This document shows positions 46,865-56,668 of a stretch of DNA of 64,000 bases, in pieces (within the stretch, counting starts at the first letter, position 1; each line of letters starts with the position of its first letter). The notes beneath the pieces were generated by a model. The model worked only from the letters and a program-made list of their open reading frames with translations. It ran no database searches and was not told where the DNA came from. The DNA is taken from the NCBI GenBank assembly GCA_030280995.1, contig JASXTE010000005.1, positions 25,089,001-25,153,000 of the forward strand, read 5' to 3'. This DNA comes from Hemileia vastatrix. Its lineage: Eukaryota; Basidiomycota; Pucciniomycetes; Pucciniales; Zaghouaniaceae. A program made the position numbers and the translations under genes.

Positions 46865-46935
46865 AACAAGCCTCTTGCAGGCCAATAACAAATTTCAATT
46901 AGAGTTCCAGAGAATAAGCCTCTTGCAGGCTAAGA
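46865..46935 (-). repeat. Leader hairpins of element E
   Basis: Two copies of AAGCCTCTTGCAGGC (46869 and 46916 on the plus strand) with GCCT/AGGC arms, close in sequence to the ACCTC-TTGCTG-GAGGT hairpins further downstream in the element. Confidence 0.6.
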
Positions 46936-46983
46936 AAGTCCTAGATCCAAGTAAGTCTTTAAAGAAAGCTAGAGAAATCGAAC

Positions 46984-47000
46984 CCCACGTTGGGCGCCAA
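46984..47000 (-). other. Primer binding site of element E
   Basis: The plus strand reads CCCCACGTTGGGCGCCA, two bases from the 5' LTR, in the form of a tRNA 3' end: T-stem CCCAC, acceptor GTTGGGC, discriminator G and CCA. TCGAA before it extends the likeness into the T-loop. The tRNA identity is not determined. Confidence 0.8.
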
Positions 47001-47002
47001 CT

Positions 47003-48163
47003 ATGGTAAGGTAAACTCTTACAGTCGCCTTGCTGTAAGCAGAATCCGGACGAGATATGTGGATTTAGCTGAAAACCCCGTCCTTCCAATAAAAATAACA
47101 AAATGGGAATTCTAAATCACTAAGCTAACCAATCTACTTGGATCTGATTGATGAAAATAATGAAACTCCAAAATAATTAACGCTTATTGAGATTTAATGA
47201 AAGTAGCTGTTGAGGAAAGAAATACTGATAACAACAATTAAGGTGTACCAGTGAAAGATCTGAAAAGATTGACTTTTATGTTTTTATAATGATTTGAATT
47301 TTTATGAGACAGCAATAATCAAGTCCCAGCGACGAAGACCTTTCTAAGGATACCCTGTTTTGAAGTGTGATTTAAATTGTTGAATAGTATTTCTAAAATG
47401 TTAAGTATATAAAAAATATAAAGTTATAAGGGTATTACAAATTTATTTAATTTGTTGAGTAATAAAAAATGAGACCGTGGTGGTTAATGATTAAGCTGTA
47501 TGATGTATCCCCCTTCTCAATTTCGAGTTTGAGAAGCGCTTAAGTATTCCTAGTCACATGCCTAAGTTTTCCCCTCCAGAGCTCTTCCAGAGTCAATCCG
47601 GAGCCCGTACGGAGTCCGTACGGAGCCGGAACGGAGTCCGTACGGAGTCAAAGCGGAGTACGTACGGAGTCCGTACGGAGTCTGTCCGGACTTCCGGACT
47701 CAATTAGAACCTTAAAACTATAATAAAAAAATCTAGAAAAATTACACATAATAGAGCTACTTCCCCTTTACATACCAAACTTATTTTCGTAGTCTGCGCA
47801 GCTCTAATTACCCTGTGAAAATTCATCAAAGTTAAGTAATTTTTGAAAACGTAAATATTTCTATAAAACTTTAAAATTCATTTAAAAATATAAGGAAAAT
47901 AGTAAAAATTCTGGGAAAATTTCCCAAGGTTCTTGAGTGACTTGACTTAATACTTATAAATTTTTCAGACCGTAAAAAATAAGTTTTCTCCGTAAAATAA
48001 ATTGTTTTTGTGTAGGCATTCGCTCGTGACCAATTTCTTCATATTTTAAACTCCAATAAATTAAATAAAACCCTTTTATATAAAAAATAATAACACCAAT
48101 CTTGCATGCCGTGATAACTCCATTTACATATTTAGGTGCCATACTAAACTTTAGGCTACCACA
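47003..48163 (-). mobile_element. 5' LTR of element E
   Basis: 1161 bp, same ends as the 3' LTR. The length difference comes from a GC-rich minisatellite built on ACGGAGTCCGT at about 47598-47690, which has about six units here and two in the 3' LTR. Confidence 0.92.
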
Positions 48164-48489
48164 ACGTCATATTTTCTGTCTTCAACTCTTTTATATGACT
48201 GGATAGGTTGCTGATTTGTTGTGGCAGAGGAAGCTTTTTTATTTTGAAGCCTTTTGGAAGACCTTCTTTAGGCACTAGAGGCTTTACTTCCTTCTGTGGT
48301 ACTGGGGGAAGGGGGTTTGGTTTGTTTGCATTTCCTGTCATTTCCACATCCTGCAGTATGTGAATTCTTTGTGTTAGAATAAGATTTTTTATGACCAACT
48401 TTAGAAGAACTTACAGTGTCAGCATCATAGTCAATTTCTATTTCATCCACTTGCATGTTATCCATTTTTTCTGCCAAATTGTTGGACAT
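48164..48489 (-). CDS. Gag ORF1 of element D, 5' part (spliced)
   Basis: Exon 1 48489-48415 (MSNNLAEKMDNMQVDE ...), donor GTAAGT at 48414-48409, acceptor CTGCAG ending at 48351, exon 2 from 48350 (DVEMTGNANKPNP). The 64-nt intron is phase 0, at the same place as in A and B, and splicing joins two frames that are otherwise offset by one. Exon 2 leads through LPKGFKIKKLPLPQQ into the coiled coil ISNLSSHIKELKTENM and is cut by element E. Confidence 0.7.
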
Positions 48490-49165
48490 ACTAGTGGGAA
48501 GATTTATAATTTACTTTTTATTTTATAAAAAAATAATAAAAGTTAGTCAATAATTGCTCCAAATAATAAAAAAAAAAATTTATTAATTAAATTATAGAAA
48601 AAATAATTTTCAATATAAAGTAATAATTAAAAAAAAATTAATTTTAAAAAAAATGGATTGCAAGGTTAAATTGGGAATAACAATCAAGTTAATTCAACCA
48701 ATTAATTACCAATATTAAATATGGCAATATATTTGGGACTAAGCACAATGTACTTTTAAGTCAACCAAAATTAACAATAATTAATAATAATAAAAAATTA
48801 AATTAATAATTCAATTTGTATTAATAAAAAATGTCAATTCTTCTAGGACTAAGAGGATTTAACACTCTATAATGGTCAACTAGGAAAAAAAAATTTTAAT
48901 ATTTGAACACTTACACTCAGTGAATCAGCAATTAAGCCACAATCACTGTTATTGCAATAAAAATATAGTAATATGAGTGAGAGGCGCAAAGGTGAACTTA
49001 CTATAGTGATCGAAAAATCACTTCAAAATAATATAAAAATTAATATAATATAAACCTAAGATGTCGAACCCAAGTTCGAAACACAGTCGCGGCAAAAGTT
49101 TTGTTTTTGCTAGGTGGTCCGTGCGTTTTGTTGTTCGTTGCCAGGCTCGATCGTCGTCGTCGTTT
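48490..49165 (-). other. Leader of element D with three bulged hairpins
   Basis: AT-rich, no gene. On the minus strand three copies of the leader hairpin seen in A: CTAG-TT-GAC ... GTC-CTAG (48843-48884), TTGG-TT-GAC ... GTC-CCAA (48733-48768) and TTGG-TT-GAA ... TTC-CCAA (48671-48701). Outer and inner stems change together. Close to the primer site a further hairpin TCGAAC-CCAA-GTTCGA is at about 49064-49080. Confidence 0.55.
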
Positions 49166-49180
49166 GGAAAGGTCCCCAGT
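49166..49180 (-). other. Primer binding site of element D
   Basis: Minus strand CTGGGGACCTTTCC one base from the LTR end; shared with element B. Confidence 0.65.
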
Positions 49181-50327
49181 TGTCGGTCAGTTGTCTAGAA
49201 GAAGGTAAGAAAAATAGGAGAAAAAGGAGGAGAGAAGGAGGAGAACAAGGGAAAATAAAGGAAATAATTTATAATAATATATTTAATTTATTTAATTTTA
49301 TTTAAGAGGGAAAACAACAGCGAGCAACTTTGAGAGATGCCAAAAGCTTAGTATTTATTAATAATAATATTATTCAATGTAAGGGTTCTGCGCGGCAAAC
49401 AATTTTAATTACTATCAGACTTAAAGCAACCTTTAATTTGTTATATAGACTTTTAATTAGAATTGTATTACTAATAAAAAAATATAAACGTAATAAAATA
49501 GTTATTTAATTTGTTGAGTGTTTAATAAGTGATGAGGCTACAGGGGATTATCCAAGGCCCTTTTATAGGCAATGGGTCCTCTGAAGCGCTACTATATTTG
49601 TAAATACAATGATTAGAATAGAATAAAATAAATATATCAAAGAGTAAATGAAACATAACAATGTAGAGAAAAACATGAAACAAATAATTAAAACCCCAAT
49701 TAAGAATCCAATTTTCCCGCCATTAATTCCCAAATCAGTAAGTGAAAATAGTGAATAACTAAACAAGATTGGAACATAGGAACTATGAGAAAAATAATTC
49801 CAAACAGATGGTACAGTCTGATTAAAGGATATTTTAAGTGAAACAAAAAATACTTTGACGCAACAAAACATGTAATTAATCTCAATTTAGTATAAATTAA
49901 TTTACTTGTTTTTTCTAACACAATTAAGGGTCAAAAGAAGCGTCATTAATTATTGTTTAGTATTATATGAGAGGTGTTATTTAATATATAAATTTAAATA
50001 ATTAATTTAAATATATTATAAGTCAATTTTACACTTATAATTATAATATATGTTTTTCAATTAATTAAATATAAATTTATAATTATTAAATACATAAAAA
50101 TGCGCCCTTATTTGTAGAATATATTATATTATGTTCAATTTAACTGTATATAAAAATTTATATAACCAATAAATTTAATGTAACACTTGTATATAATAAA
50201 ATACTTATATAATTTTATTATGCAATAAAATATTAAGTTATATTCATTAAATACAATTCTTACCCACTCTTTCAGGTTTTATAAGTTACATATCATTTAC
50301 TGGACTCCTGGAATAGCCTGGCTGACA
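49181..50327 (-). mobile_element. 5' LTR of element D
   Basis: 1147 bp, partner of 31540-32676. TATA box CTATAAAA on the minus strand at 49561-49568. GAATT follows at 50328-50332. Confidence 0.93.
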
Positions 50328-50332
50328 GAATT

Positions 50333-50413
50333 AATCTGAATACCTGAAAATTACAAATAAATAAATAAAATGTATAACTTATCATTTTTTTATTGTTTTT
50401 TTGGGTGGGCAAG
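50333..50413 (+). other. Last stretch of element B before its 3' LTR, with polypurine tract
   Basis: Joins to 31539 once D is removed. Ends in GGGTGGGCAAG, a purine-rich tract directly before TGTCAGCC. Confidence 0.65.
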
Positions 50414-51914
50414 TGTCAGCCTGTATATCCCCAGGACTGAGTAAAAACTACTTACAAGTTATGTTAAACACATGAACTATACATGGGAATAATAATTAAG
50501 AGTACACAAACAGTATATAAAAGTAACATTATGATAATATACAAAATATGCCATTATAACACCTTATATACACACATATATCCTCCTTTTATTAGTCTTA
50601 TGTACTTAATATTAAGTTGGAATATGTTAAGGTAATCTTAAGAACCTTAAGTATAAGGCTACATAATTTTTAAGTACACTTAAAGCTGTTATTTTCACTG
50701 TTTTAAACAAAAAAACAAGAAATGCGCTTTATTTCACTTAAAGTTGACTATATGCGCTATAAATTTGAGAATATCAAAAATGCGCTTTGACAGATCAATT
50801 TGTCTCATTTAGGACTATTGATTTGGCTATTTAAATGTATAAAAATAACACTTTTCAAATTTGGTGTTTTTTATGCTAGAAATGGCTTCTGTGTACTGGC
50901 CACATACTGCCTGCTTTTTTCCCGTGTGAATAGCTTCATTTTTAGCAAAGTTATCTTTTTCACACTATAATTGCCCCACATTCTATGCCCACTGTGGGGA
51001 AACACACTAAAATAGGCGACAGGTGCTTATTTAGTGTCCTAGCTTAGTTAATAATGCATTGACCCTGTTTATATGCACTAATTTCATTAATAACCTTATT
51101 CTTGGTGTCTTATTTCATCACCACGCTTAAATTTGCCTAATTTTAGTCAAGGATTTACCTGTGCAAGCACCTTCCAAGGATTGCATGTAGTTACCCCACA
51201 TCTCACGCTCTTTTTTGAGTTTTTGGGTGGTTTCTCAGTCAATATTGGTTATTTTTGGATGGGAATTTCACATAGTATAATGTCAGGATTAGCCCCTCCA
51301 TTTCTACAGTTAATCCCCCTTATTATTAAGCTATTATTAACCTTAAAAAGTCTCCTTTAGTCTTTTATATTATTGTTTTATATGCATATACTCTCTTTTT
51401 GTCTTTTTCTTTAATTTTGATGGATTTCCCTTATTATTACAGGATTTTGATGGTTGTTATTTGTCTAATTATGTCATGGGTTGCTAAGGTTGTTGATGGG
51501 CAGGACTATTAGTTGTTTTGAGGTGTCATTAGCTGTGTATTGGATGGTACATTAAGGAAATCATTGGGGAATTCAGTGTGTATAAAAGGAGGAGGTTTTT
51601 GGGTCTTGTTTCTACATTCTTTATCATTTACAACTTACCAAATATAACCAAATAAATTACAATACATATCAATTAGTACTTTTATAAGACTTTTTGAATA
51701 GTATCTGAATTATAAAATCTATTTTTCTACCAACTACAAAGAGTGTAAGCCATATATAAAAATAGTGAGAATTATTTTACTGAGACCTTTAATTTTGATT
51801 ATATTTTACTACTTATTGGATTAGTACTACAGTATTCATACAGGACCATTAAAATCTTCTAGACAACTGACCATTCAAGCTAGTTCACGTCCTTGTACTT
51901 ACCTCAGCCTGACA
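50414..51914 (+). mobile_element. 3' LTR of element B
   Basis: 1501 bp, alignable end to end with 11134-12635; TATA box at 51581. Many differences are transitions, as expected for an old pair. Followed by ATAAC. Confidence 0.93.
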
Positions 51915-51919
51915 ATAAC

Positions 51920-52377
51920 CCAACATTGAAACTATACTATTGATCCTAGCACTAATGCATTGCACATTTGCTTAAAGTTGAAAAGTATAAGCAGATGATT
52001 GGCTAATTTAGATTTAAGGTTTAGATAGTGCAGTTGCTAGTGTGTTTGAATCAAGACAACAAAGGGCAAAAGCAGTTACTAGCACTACAATAAATGTTTG
52101 TTTTGTCTTGGGGAACAACAATGGCACAACAATTACACAGCAGTTAAGTAACAATTATTTTTTTGAACTTAAAGGTCTTAGGTGGGTCTTAAGTGCAAAA
52201 AACAATTGTTTTGTAACTGTTGCACAACTATTGCATAATTGTTGCACCCCATGGCAAAATAAACATGTGCTGTAGTGTAGGTAGATTTTCCTTTCTGCGC
52301 TTTGAGTATGGATTTGTGTACAGATTTATGGATTAAAAGATTGACTTTTGCTTTGAATGTCACGTGGCGCGTGACAG
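51920..52377 (-). mobile_element. LTR family S fragment, right piece, with a MITE inside
   Basis: Minus strand starts TGTCACGCGCCACGTGACA at 52377, as the solo LTR at 5406, and continues through AAATCCATACTC and GCGCAGAAAG. The alignment is interrupted by the 195-bp MITE and resumes with CTAAATCTAAATTAG-type sequence up to the right flank of B. Confidence 0.75.
52083..52277. mobile_element. Foldback CACTA-like MITE (195 bp)
   Basis: Left CACTACAATAAATGTTTG, right (reverse complement) CACTACAGCACATGTTTA; the inverted repeats run through most of the element, so it is almost one long hairpin. TAG at 52080-52082 and 52278-52280 is the TSD. Interior sequence is unrelated to the 260-bp family. Confidence 0.9.
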
Positions 52378-53157
52378 TTAAATTTATAAAGTTGTTAGAT
52401 TTGTTAAATTTTTAAATGTTAGTAAAAATTTTTAAATTATTTATAAACTGTGAATTTAATACAGATTTCTCAATTTTGAAAGTCGCACTTGTTGTTGCTT
52501 TGTAACCTGGAAAAAAATCAGGTTACCACTAAGCAGGAGTGCATATCCAGAAATAAGAATGGCACGCAATCTCATCAGATTCTTGAGTTCATCATACTCG
52601 GGTGTTTTTTTATTGTAGATCTTGCTATTCATTTAGATATGAAAGTACTTGATGGATAAATATACAAAATGAATGTTATATGCAAAAAACAAATCATGAA
52701 AAAATTTGTCAACCTCGATTCATAGATTTTAGCCTCAGCCCTAGACCGCAATCAACACTGCTAAAAAAAAAAATAATACTCATTGAGTACGTTCACCTCA
52801 GTTTTCAAAATATATTTCCAATATTTCTTAAAATAGTATGTATCTTATTCTTTTTAAAGAATTGATATCGTATATTGATTGGACTTGTTTACGCAGAGAA
52901 ATATATCTATAGATTCGTGGGCAGTTTAATTACCTTGTGTTTTGTGACCTTCGATCATTCACGCGCACACACACACAAAATACAAATAATAAATAAGTCT
53001 AGCTAAGGGCAAGAAGGGTAAGAACTTCCTAAAAACCGTTACAATTTTTTATAATCAGAAAACTAAAACGGTCAACAGTCTTTTTTATTTATTTATTTGA
53101 TCATCGCTCTTCAATTCGAAGGATTTGACTTAAAGCGAATTTAAAATATCAACATAG
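52378..53157. other. Intergenic region upstream of the H-protein gene
   Basis: No ORF or repeat of note; a short (CA)n run at about 52962. It should hold the promoter of the gene at 53158, but I cannot point to a specific element. Confidence 0.5.
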
Positions 53158-54079
53158 ATGGTGATGATGATGAGGATGATGATGAAAAACTCTGTGGGCA
53201 AGGTAGGATTTCGAAGATTTGGGTCTTATCATGTTGGCGATTGCGTTAGATCGTGCCGAGCTTTTGAGGTGAAGAAAACTGTAGGAGTTGGCTCCATTCG
53301 TTTTCAATCAAGTAGGAATATTGTATTGATTGACTAAACCCGTGATTTTCCCAGTAGTTTGACTTTTTTTTTTTTTTTTTTTTTCAATTTTTTCTGACTC
53401 TTTCTGTTGTTCGTCAGCCAAAAGATACACAGTTGAACATGAATGGGTTTCTTATGACAAATCCACCAAAGTTGGGACGATTGGAATAACTGATTATGCT
53501 CAAAAAAGTTTAGGAGACGTCGTTTTCGTGGAGCTTCCTGAAGTCAATCAAAATGTTTCCACTGGAGGTGTGCTCAAGATAAATTTCAATTATCATTCCA
53601 GATCTCTTAATTCCTAAAGTGATCGTTTTTTTCTATCACGCCCCATTCCATTCTCACGGCATTCTTTCACATCTTTACCTTCTTCTTTGTGAATCTCTGA
53701 AACTTTTACTTTAATTCGATTTGCCATAATCAAAATGAATGCATGGTCAGATCAAATTGGCGCGATTGAAAGCGTGAAAGCAGCATCAGATATATTTGCA
53801 CCGGTATCAGGAAAGATAAGTGCAGTGAACACGAACCTTACGGAGCAAGCCAGCTTGATTAATTCAAGTCCAGAGTCAGATGGTAAGAGTAGATTCTTTG
53901 CGCTTTTTAAACCAGCCTTTCTCCATCATTCAGGAGATAAAGAGGACTGTTTGAGTACTGATGGGACATGGTAACAATTAATAGGTTGGGTTGCAAAGAT
54001 TGAAGGGGTTTCAGAGGCGGAAGTAGATCAGCTATTGACAGAAGAGGCCTACACAGCACATTGTGAAGGATCAGAATAA
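53158..54079 (+). CDS. GCV3: Glycine cleavage system H protein, mitochondrial (4 exons, 176 aa)
   Basis: Carrier protein of the glycine decarboxylase complex in the mitochondrial matrix; its lipoyl-lysine shuttles the aminomethyl group from P to T protein and is reoxidised by L protein. Exons 53158-53311, 53418-53567, 53751-53882 and 53985-54079, all phase-1 junctions with GT-AG introns of 106, 183 and 102 nt. The N-terminal about 50 residues are Arg/Met-rich and free of acidic clusters, as in a transit peptide. The mature domain starts at [13 protein letters not shown], followed by [23 protein letters not shown] and [18 protein letters not shown] with the lipoylated Lys at about 111; it ends WVAKIEG ... 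[12 protein letters not shown]. An in-frame TAG three bases upstream limits the start; downstream Met codons in the MVMMMRMMM string are alternatives. Length is normal. Intact; single-copy host gene. Confidence 0.93.
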
Positions 54080-54103
54080 ATAATCATACGGTTGGCAAAC
54101 GTG

Positions 54104-54132
54104 GGATTTGATGATGATGATGATGATGATGA

Positions 54133-54168
<36 letters not shown>

Positions 54169-54172
54169 TTTA
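54104..54172 (+). repeat. (GAT)n-(ATT)n compound microsatellite
   Basis: About eight GAT units followed by about ten ATT units in the short space after the H-protein gene. Confidence 0.9.
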
Positions 54173-54397
54173 TTTTTGTCTGTGTGAGTTTTTGAAGCAT
54201 GGAAAAAGGGAGACGGGTAAAGATGCCAAGCCAGGAAAATATAAGACATTGATGGCTTTCAGATGTTTACTGGAGAGATGAGAACTAGAGTGAGACAGTC
54301 AAGTCACATGGTGTGGGGTTGTATTAGATGAATGATTTGTATGTAAGAGTGTTGGAGTGAGAAAAAGAGTCCCCCACTCAGATCTTCAGCAACCGGC

Positions 54398-55434
54398 ATG
54401 AGTCTTTCTTCGCATTCTTCGGATTCTTGTGACTCATCCATCTCTCGCTCAGTCTCGCCCTCATCATCGTCTGAGCAGTCATCATCCACACTCGCCTCTC
54501 ATCCTCACTACATCCCTCCACCTGACTATGCTCCTCTTCCTCCACCCACCATCAACCTCCTTCCTAATAAGCAACAGGAGCTATGGGCTATTCGTCTTCC
54601 CTTGGCCGTTTGTCCAACCCCTCCCATCATTTCATTTCTCCAATCCACCCATCCGCTCATTCCTCTCTCTCTGTCTCTCTCTTGCTATCATGTTTTAACA
54701 GGTGAAACCAAAACACTTGGCAAATCTTAACCTGGATATCTCAAATTTGGTTCCTCCTTTTAAAGAGCCCGTTAAAGTCGGCGAATTAAAAATTAAAAAA
54801 GTCATTTATGATGTTTTTATTGAAGTGACAACGTGTGATACGCTCCATCGTAACGGTAATGTTAATCAATCCACTGATCAAATCGATGATCTGGATCGAT
54901 TGGTTGATCGGAACTTTGCTCCTGAATCCACTGAGCTTTTGAGTATGGTCCCAATGGTTCCGTCAACAAAGGATCAAGGATTGGTAATGGGTATGGATAT
55001 TTCCCTATCTTCACCAATCACTTAGTCCATGGGTTTCTGTAATATATACAAGCAGTGTATTCTCACATAGCTCTTTTAATATTTATATCATTCTGGTTTT
55101 ATCTCGTTCATCAATCAAACATTGATCAGCGCCTGTAGCAATTCAAAAAACCTTATTTGTTAGAAGACAGATCCCAACATTGGCTTTTGACGATATAGCC
55201 TCCGATCCGACGGCTATAACATCTAAAATAAAAGAAAACCCCCTTGATAATCCATCACCCAAAAAACGACCTTGCGTTCAGTTAGATGGTCGGTTTATTC
55301 CTTACGGTACCCATGCTCAAAATTATGGTTCTTCCGAAAAAAAGCCATCGACTTTAGAGTTAAATGGCAAGCGAAGACGTACTTTAGGAAAACCTATCAT
55401 TAATGGTGTAAAAAAACCTGAAACTACAACTTGA
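54398..55434 (+). CDS. RPA34: RNA polymerase I subunit RPA34.5-like protein (3 exons, 267 aa)
   Basis: Exons 54398-54607, 54702-54990 and 55130-55434; introns GTTTGT...ACAG (94 nt, phase 0) and GTATGG...TCAG (139 nt, phase 1). The N-terminus is Ser-rich and acidic (SSHSSDSCDSS), then Pro-rich. The family core starts QQELWAIRLPLAV, a hallmark of RPA34.5, and runs through HLANLNLDI ... KVGELKIKKVIYDV ... STELLSMVPMVPS ... APVAIQKTLFVRRQIPTL. The C-terminal 60 residues are basic. RPA34.5 pairs with RPA49 as the TFIIF-like heterodimer of Pol I in the nucleolus. The family is poorly conserved, so the call rests on the core motif and domain order. It is 318 bp downstream of the H-protein gene on the same strand with its own start; no operon is implied. 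Confidence 0.75.
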
Positions 55435-55811
55435 TTGGCAATGTCACATCACATGATACTTTATAAATCAAATCTTAAACGTATAGTGCACATGTAACTA
55501 ATCTATCTATTAGAATTATGGAAGGGGCTATATTCTCTTAAGAAATTGTTGAGTTGTATTGGGGGTCACATTATAGTTGAAAAAAGGTATAATATAAAGA
55601 TGTTTCTTGTAAAAAAATCTTAATAAAATCAGAAGTTTTTCTTTTCTTTTCGTACTCAAGCAAGGTTGAAGAGGAGAGCAGCATAAAAGAACAGATTTTG
55701 AAATGGAAAACAACTTATTATTTCAAGTTCCTAAATATTTTTTTCTAATGATAACAAATATAAAACTAAAATTAGCTAGTTAGTAGAGGTTGTCAAATTG
55801 TATGTACCAGA
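55435..55811. other. Intergenic region downstream of the RPA34.5-like gene
   Basis: AT-rich, no convincing gene or repeat; ends at a copia LTR. Confidence 0.5.
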
Positions 55812-56653
55812 TGTAGAAGTTTTAGCACAGGGGAAAGCTAAATACAGGTCAATCAGCAACTGTGCACCTTACAACAACAAGTAACTACAACAAAGCATGT
55901 GCTAAAACTGAGCAAAAGACTCTATTCTCCCCACACAGTGAAATGACTGTCAGAAGCAGCCAAATGGGAAGCAAGGGACAGGAGGAAACAAAGGAGGGAT
56001 CAAAGAGAATAAAATGAAAAAGATTTGGATGGGGAAAACAGAAACAGCAAGCAGAGTGTTACATTTTAGTATAAGTATTGTTAACTTTAACCTTATTAAG
56101 TGAAACCCCACATTCTTTCAAAGAAGTTTCCATGTTCCATTCTCCCCACAATAATCCCCACATTTCCATTGTACTTGTGTTATATTCTAACTCTATGTAG
56201 TCATGATGTACTAATCCTGTATTTAGTTAAGATATAAACAAAGGATGAGCTGGGAATGTTTACCCAGAGAATCCTCTTTGCATGTTCTATTAATAAATAA
56301 TAATAATTTACCTTAGGGGTTAACACAGAGGCATGATTATATGATAAAGTCCACCGTTATAAAAAACCAAAAGCAACTTAACATCAATAGAAACTACTAA
56401 ACTACAATACAGAAACAGAAAACAAAACATAACAGTCAAAGACATGATTCCCACACAGTGACATGTTCACATCCCAAGTACAGAAACATGTCCTTGAGGT
56501 CCAGGTTGAGGAATATGACTCCAGGTGGGAAAGAAAAGTTGCCCTCAATGCTGGAGCCTGTATCTTGACAATTCCTTGGTGGAAGAGACCAGGAAAAGAC
56601 AATATGAGCATGGAGAAGGAGTGGGTCAGGTATTAGATGCAGAAATTTCTACA
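55812..56653 (-). mobile_element. 3' LTR of a Ty1/copia remnant
   Basis: Minus strand runs from TGTAGAAATTTC to AAAACTTCTACA (inverted ends TGTAGAA/TTCTACA), about 842 bp. It follows a polypurine tract on the minus strand (AAAAGGGGGGGGGG, 56654-56668), which sets its orientation. No partner LTR in the window. Confidence 0.7.
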
Positions 56654-56668
56654 CCCCCCCCCCTTTTA

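Larger units (their letters stand above)
38761..48163 (-). mobile_element. LTR retroelement E: Gag-like and integrase ORFs, no reverse transcriptase
   Basis: LTRs 38761-39856 (3') and 47003-48163 (5') with ACGT at 38757-38760 and 48164-48167 as a 4-bp TSD. By eye I count about six substitutions plus a 65-bp minisatellite difference between the LTRs, so it is young. Between them: primer site, leader hairpins, ORF1 (Gag-like), ORF2 (integrase), 3.3 kb with hairpin repeats and an antisense two-exon gene, purine tract. No protease, RT or RNase H motif is present on either strand. It is thus probably non-autonomous, mobilised by a related full element, although it keeps an intact integrase. Confidence 0.92.
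31540..50327 (-). mobile_element. Ty3/gypsy LTR retrotransposon D, complete, with two nested insertions
   Basis: LTRs at 31540-32676 (3') and 49181-50327 (5'), nearly identical, flanked by GAATT at 31535-31539 and 50328-50332. It inserted between the pol stop and the 3' LTR of element B. Removing the MITE (36070-36330) and element E (38761-48163) leaves a normal element: 5' LTR, primer site, hairpin leader, spliced gag ORF1, ORF2 (coiled coil-capsid-protease-RT-RNase H-integrase), purine tract, 3' LTR. It is the best preserved member of the A/B/D family; apart from the two insertions its only clear defect is a one-base loss near the end of ORF2. Confidence 0.94.
11134..51914 (+). mobile_element. 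Ty3/gypsy LTR retrotransposon B, complete but with large nested insertions
   Basis: The two LTRs (11134-12635 and 50414-51914) are alignable over their full length and the whole is flanked by ATAAC at 11129-11133 and 51915-51919, a 5-bp TSD. Taking out the CACTA-like element (14856-27146) and element D (31540-50327) leaves a normal element of about 9.7 kb: 5' LTR, primer site, leader, gag ORF1, gag-pol ORF2, purine tract, 3' LTR. The reading frame of ORF2 is restored exactly across the CACTA insertion. B itself is dead: ORF2 has stops and one frameshift. The LTRs differ visibly more than those of D or E, in line with B being the host of both. Confidence 0.93.
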
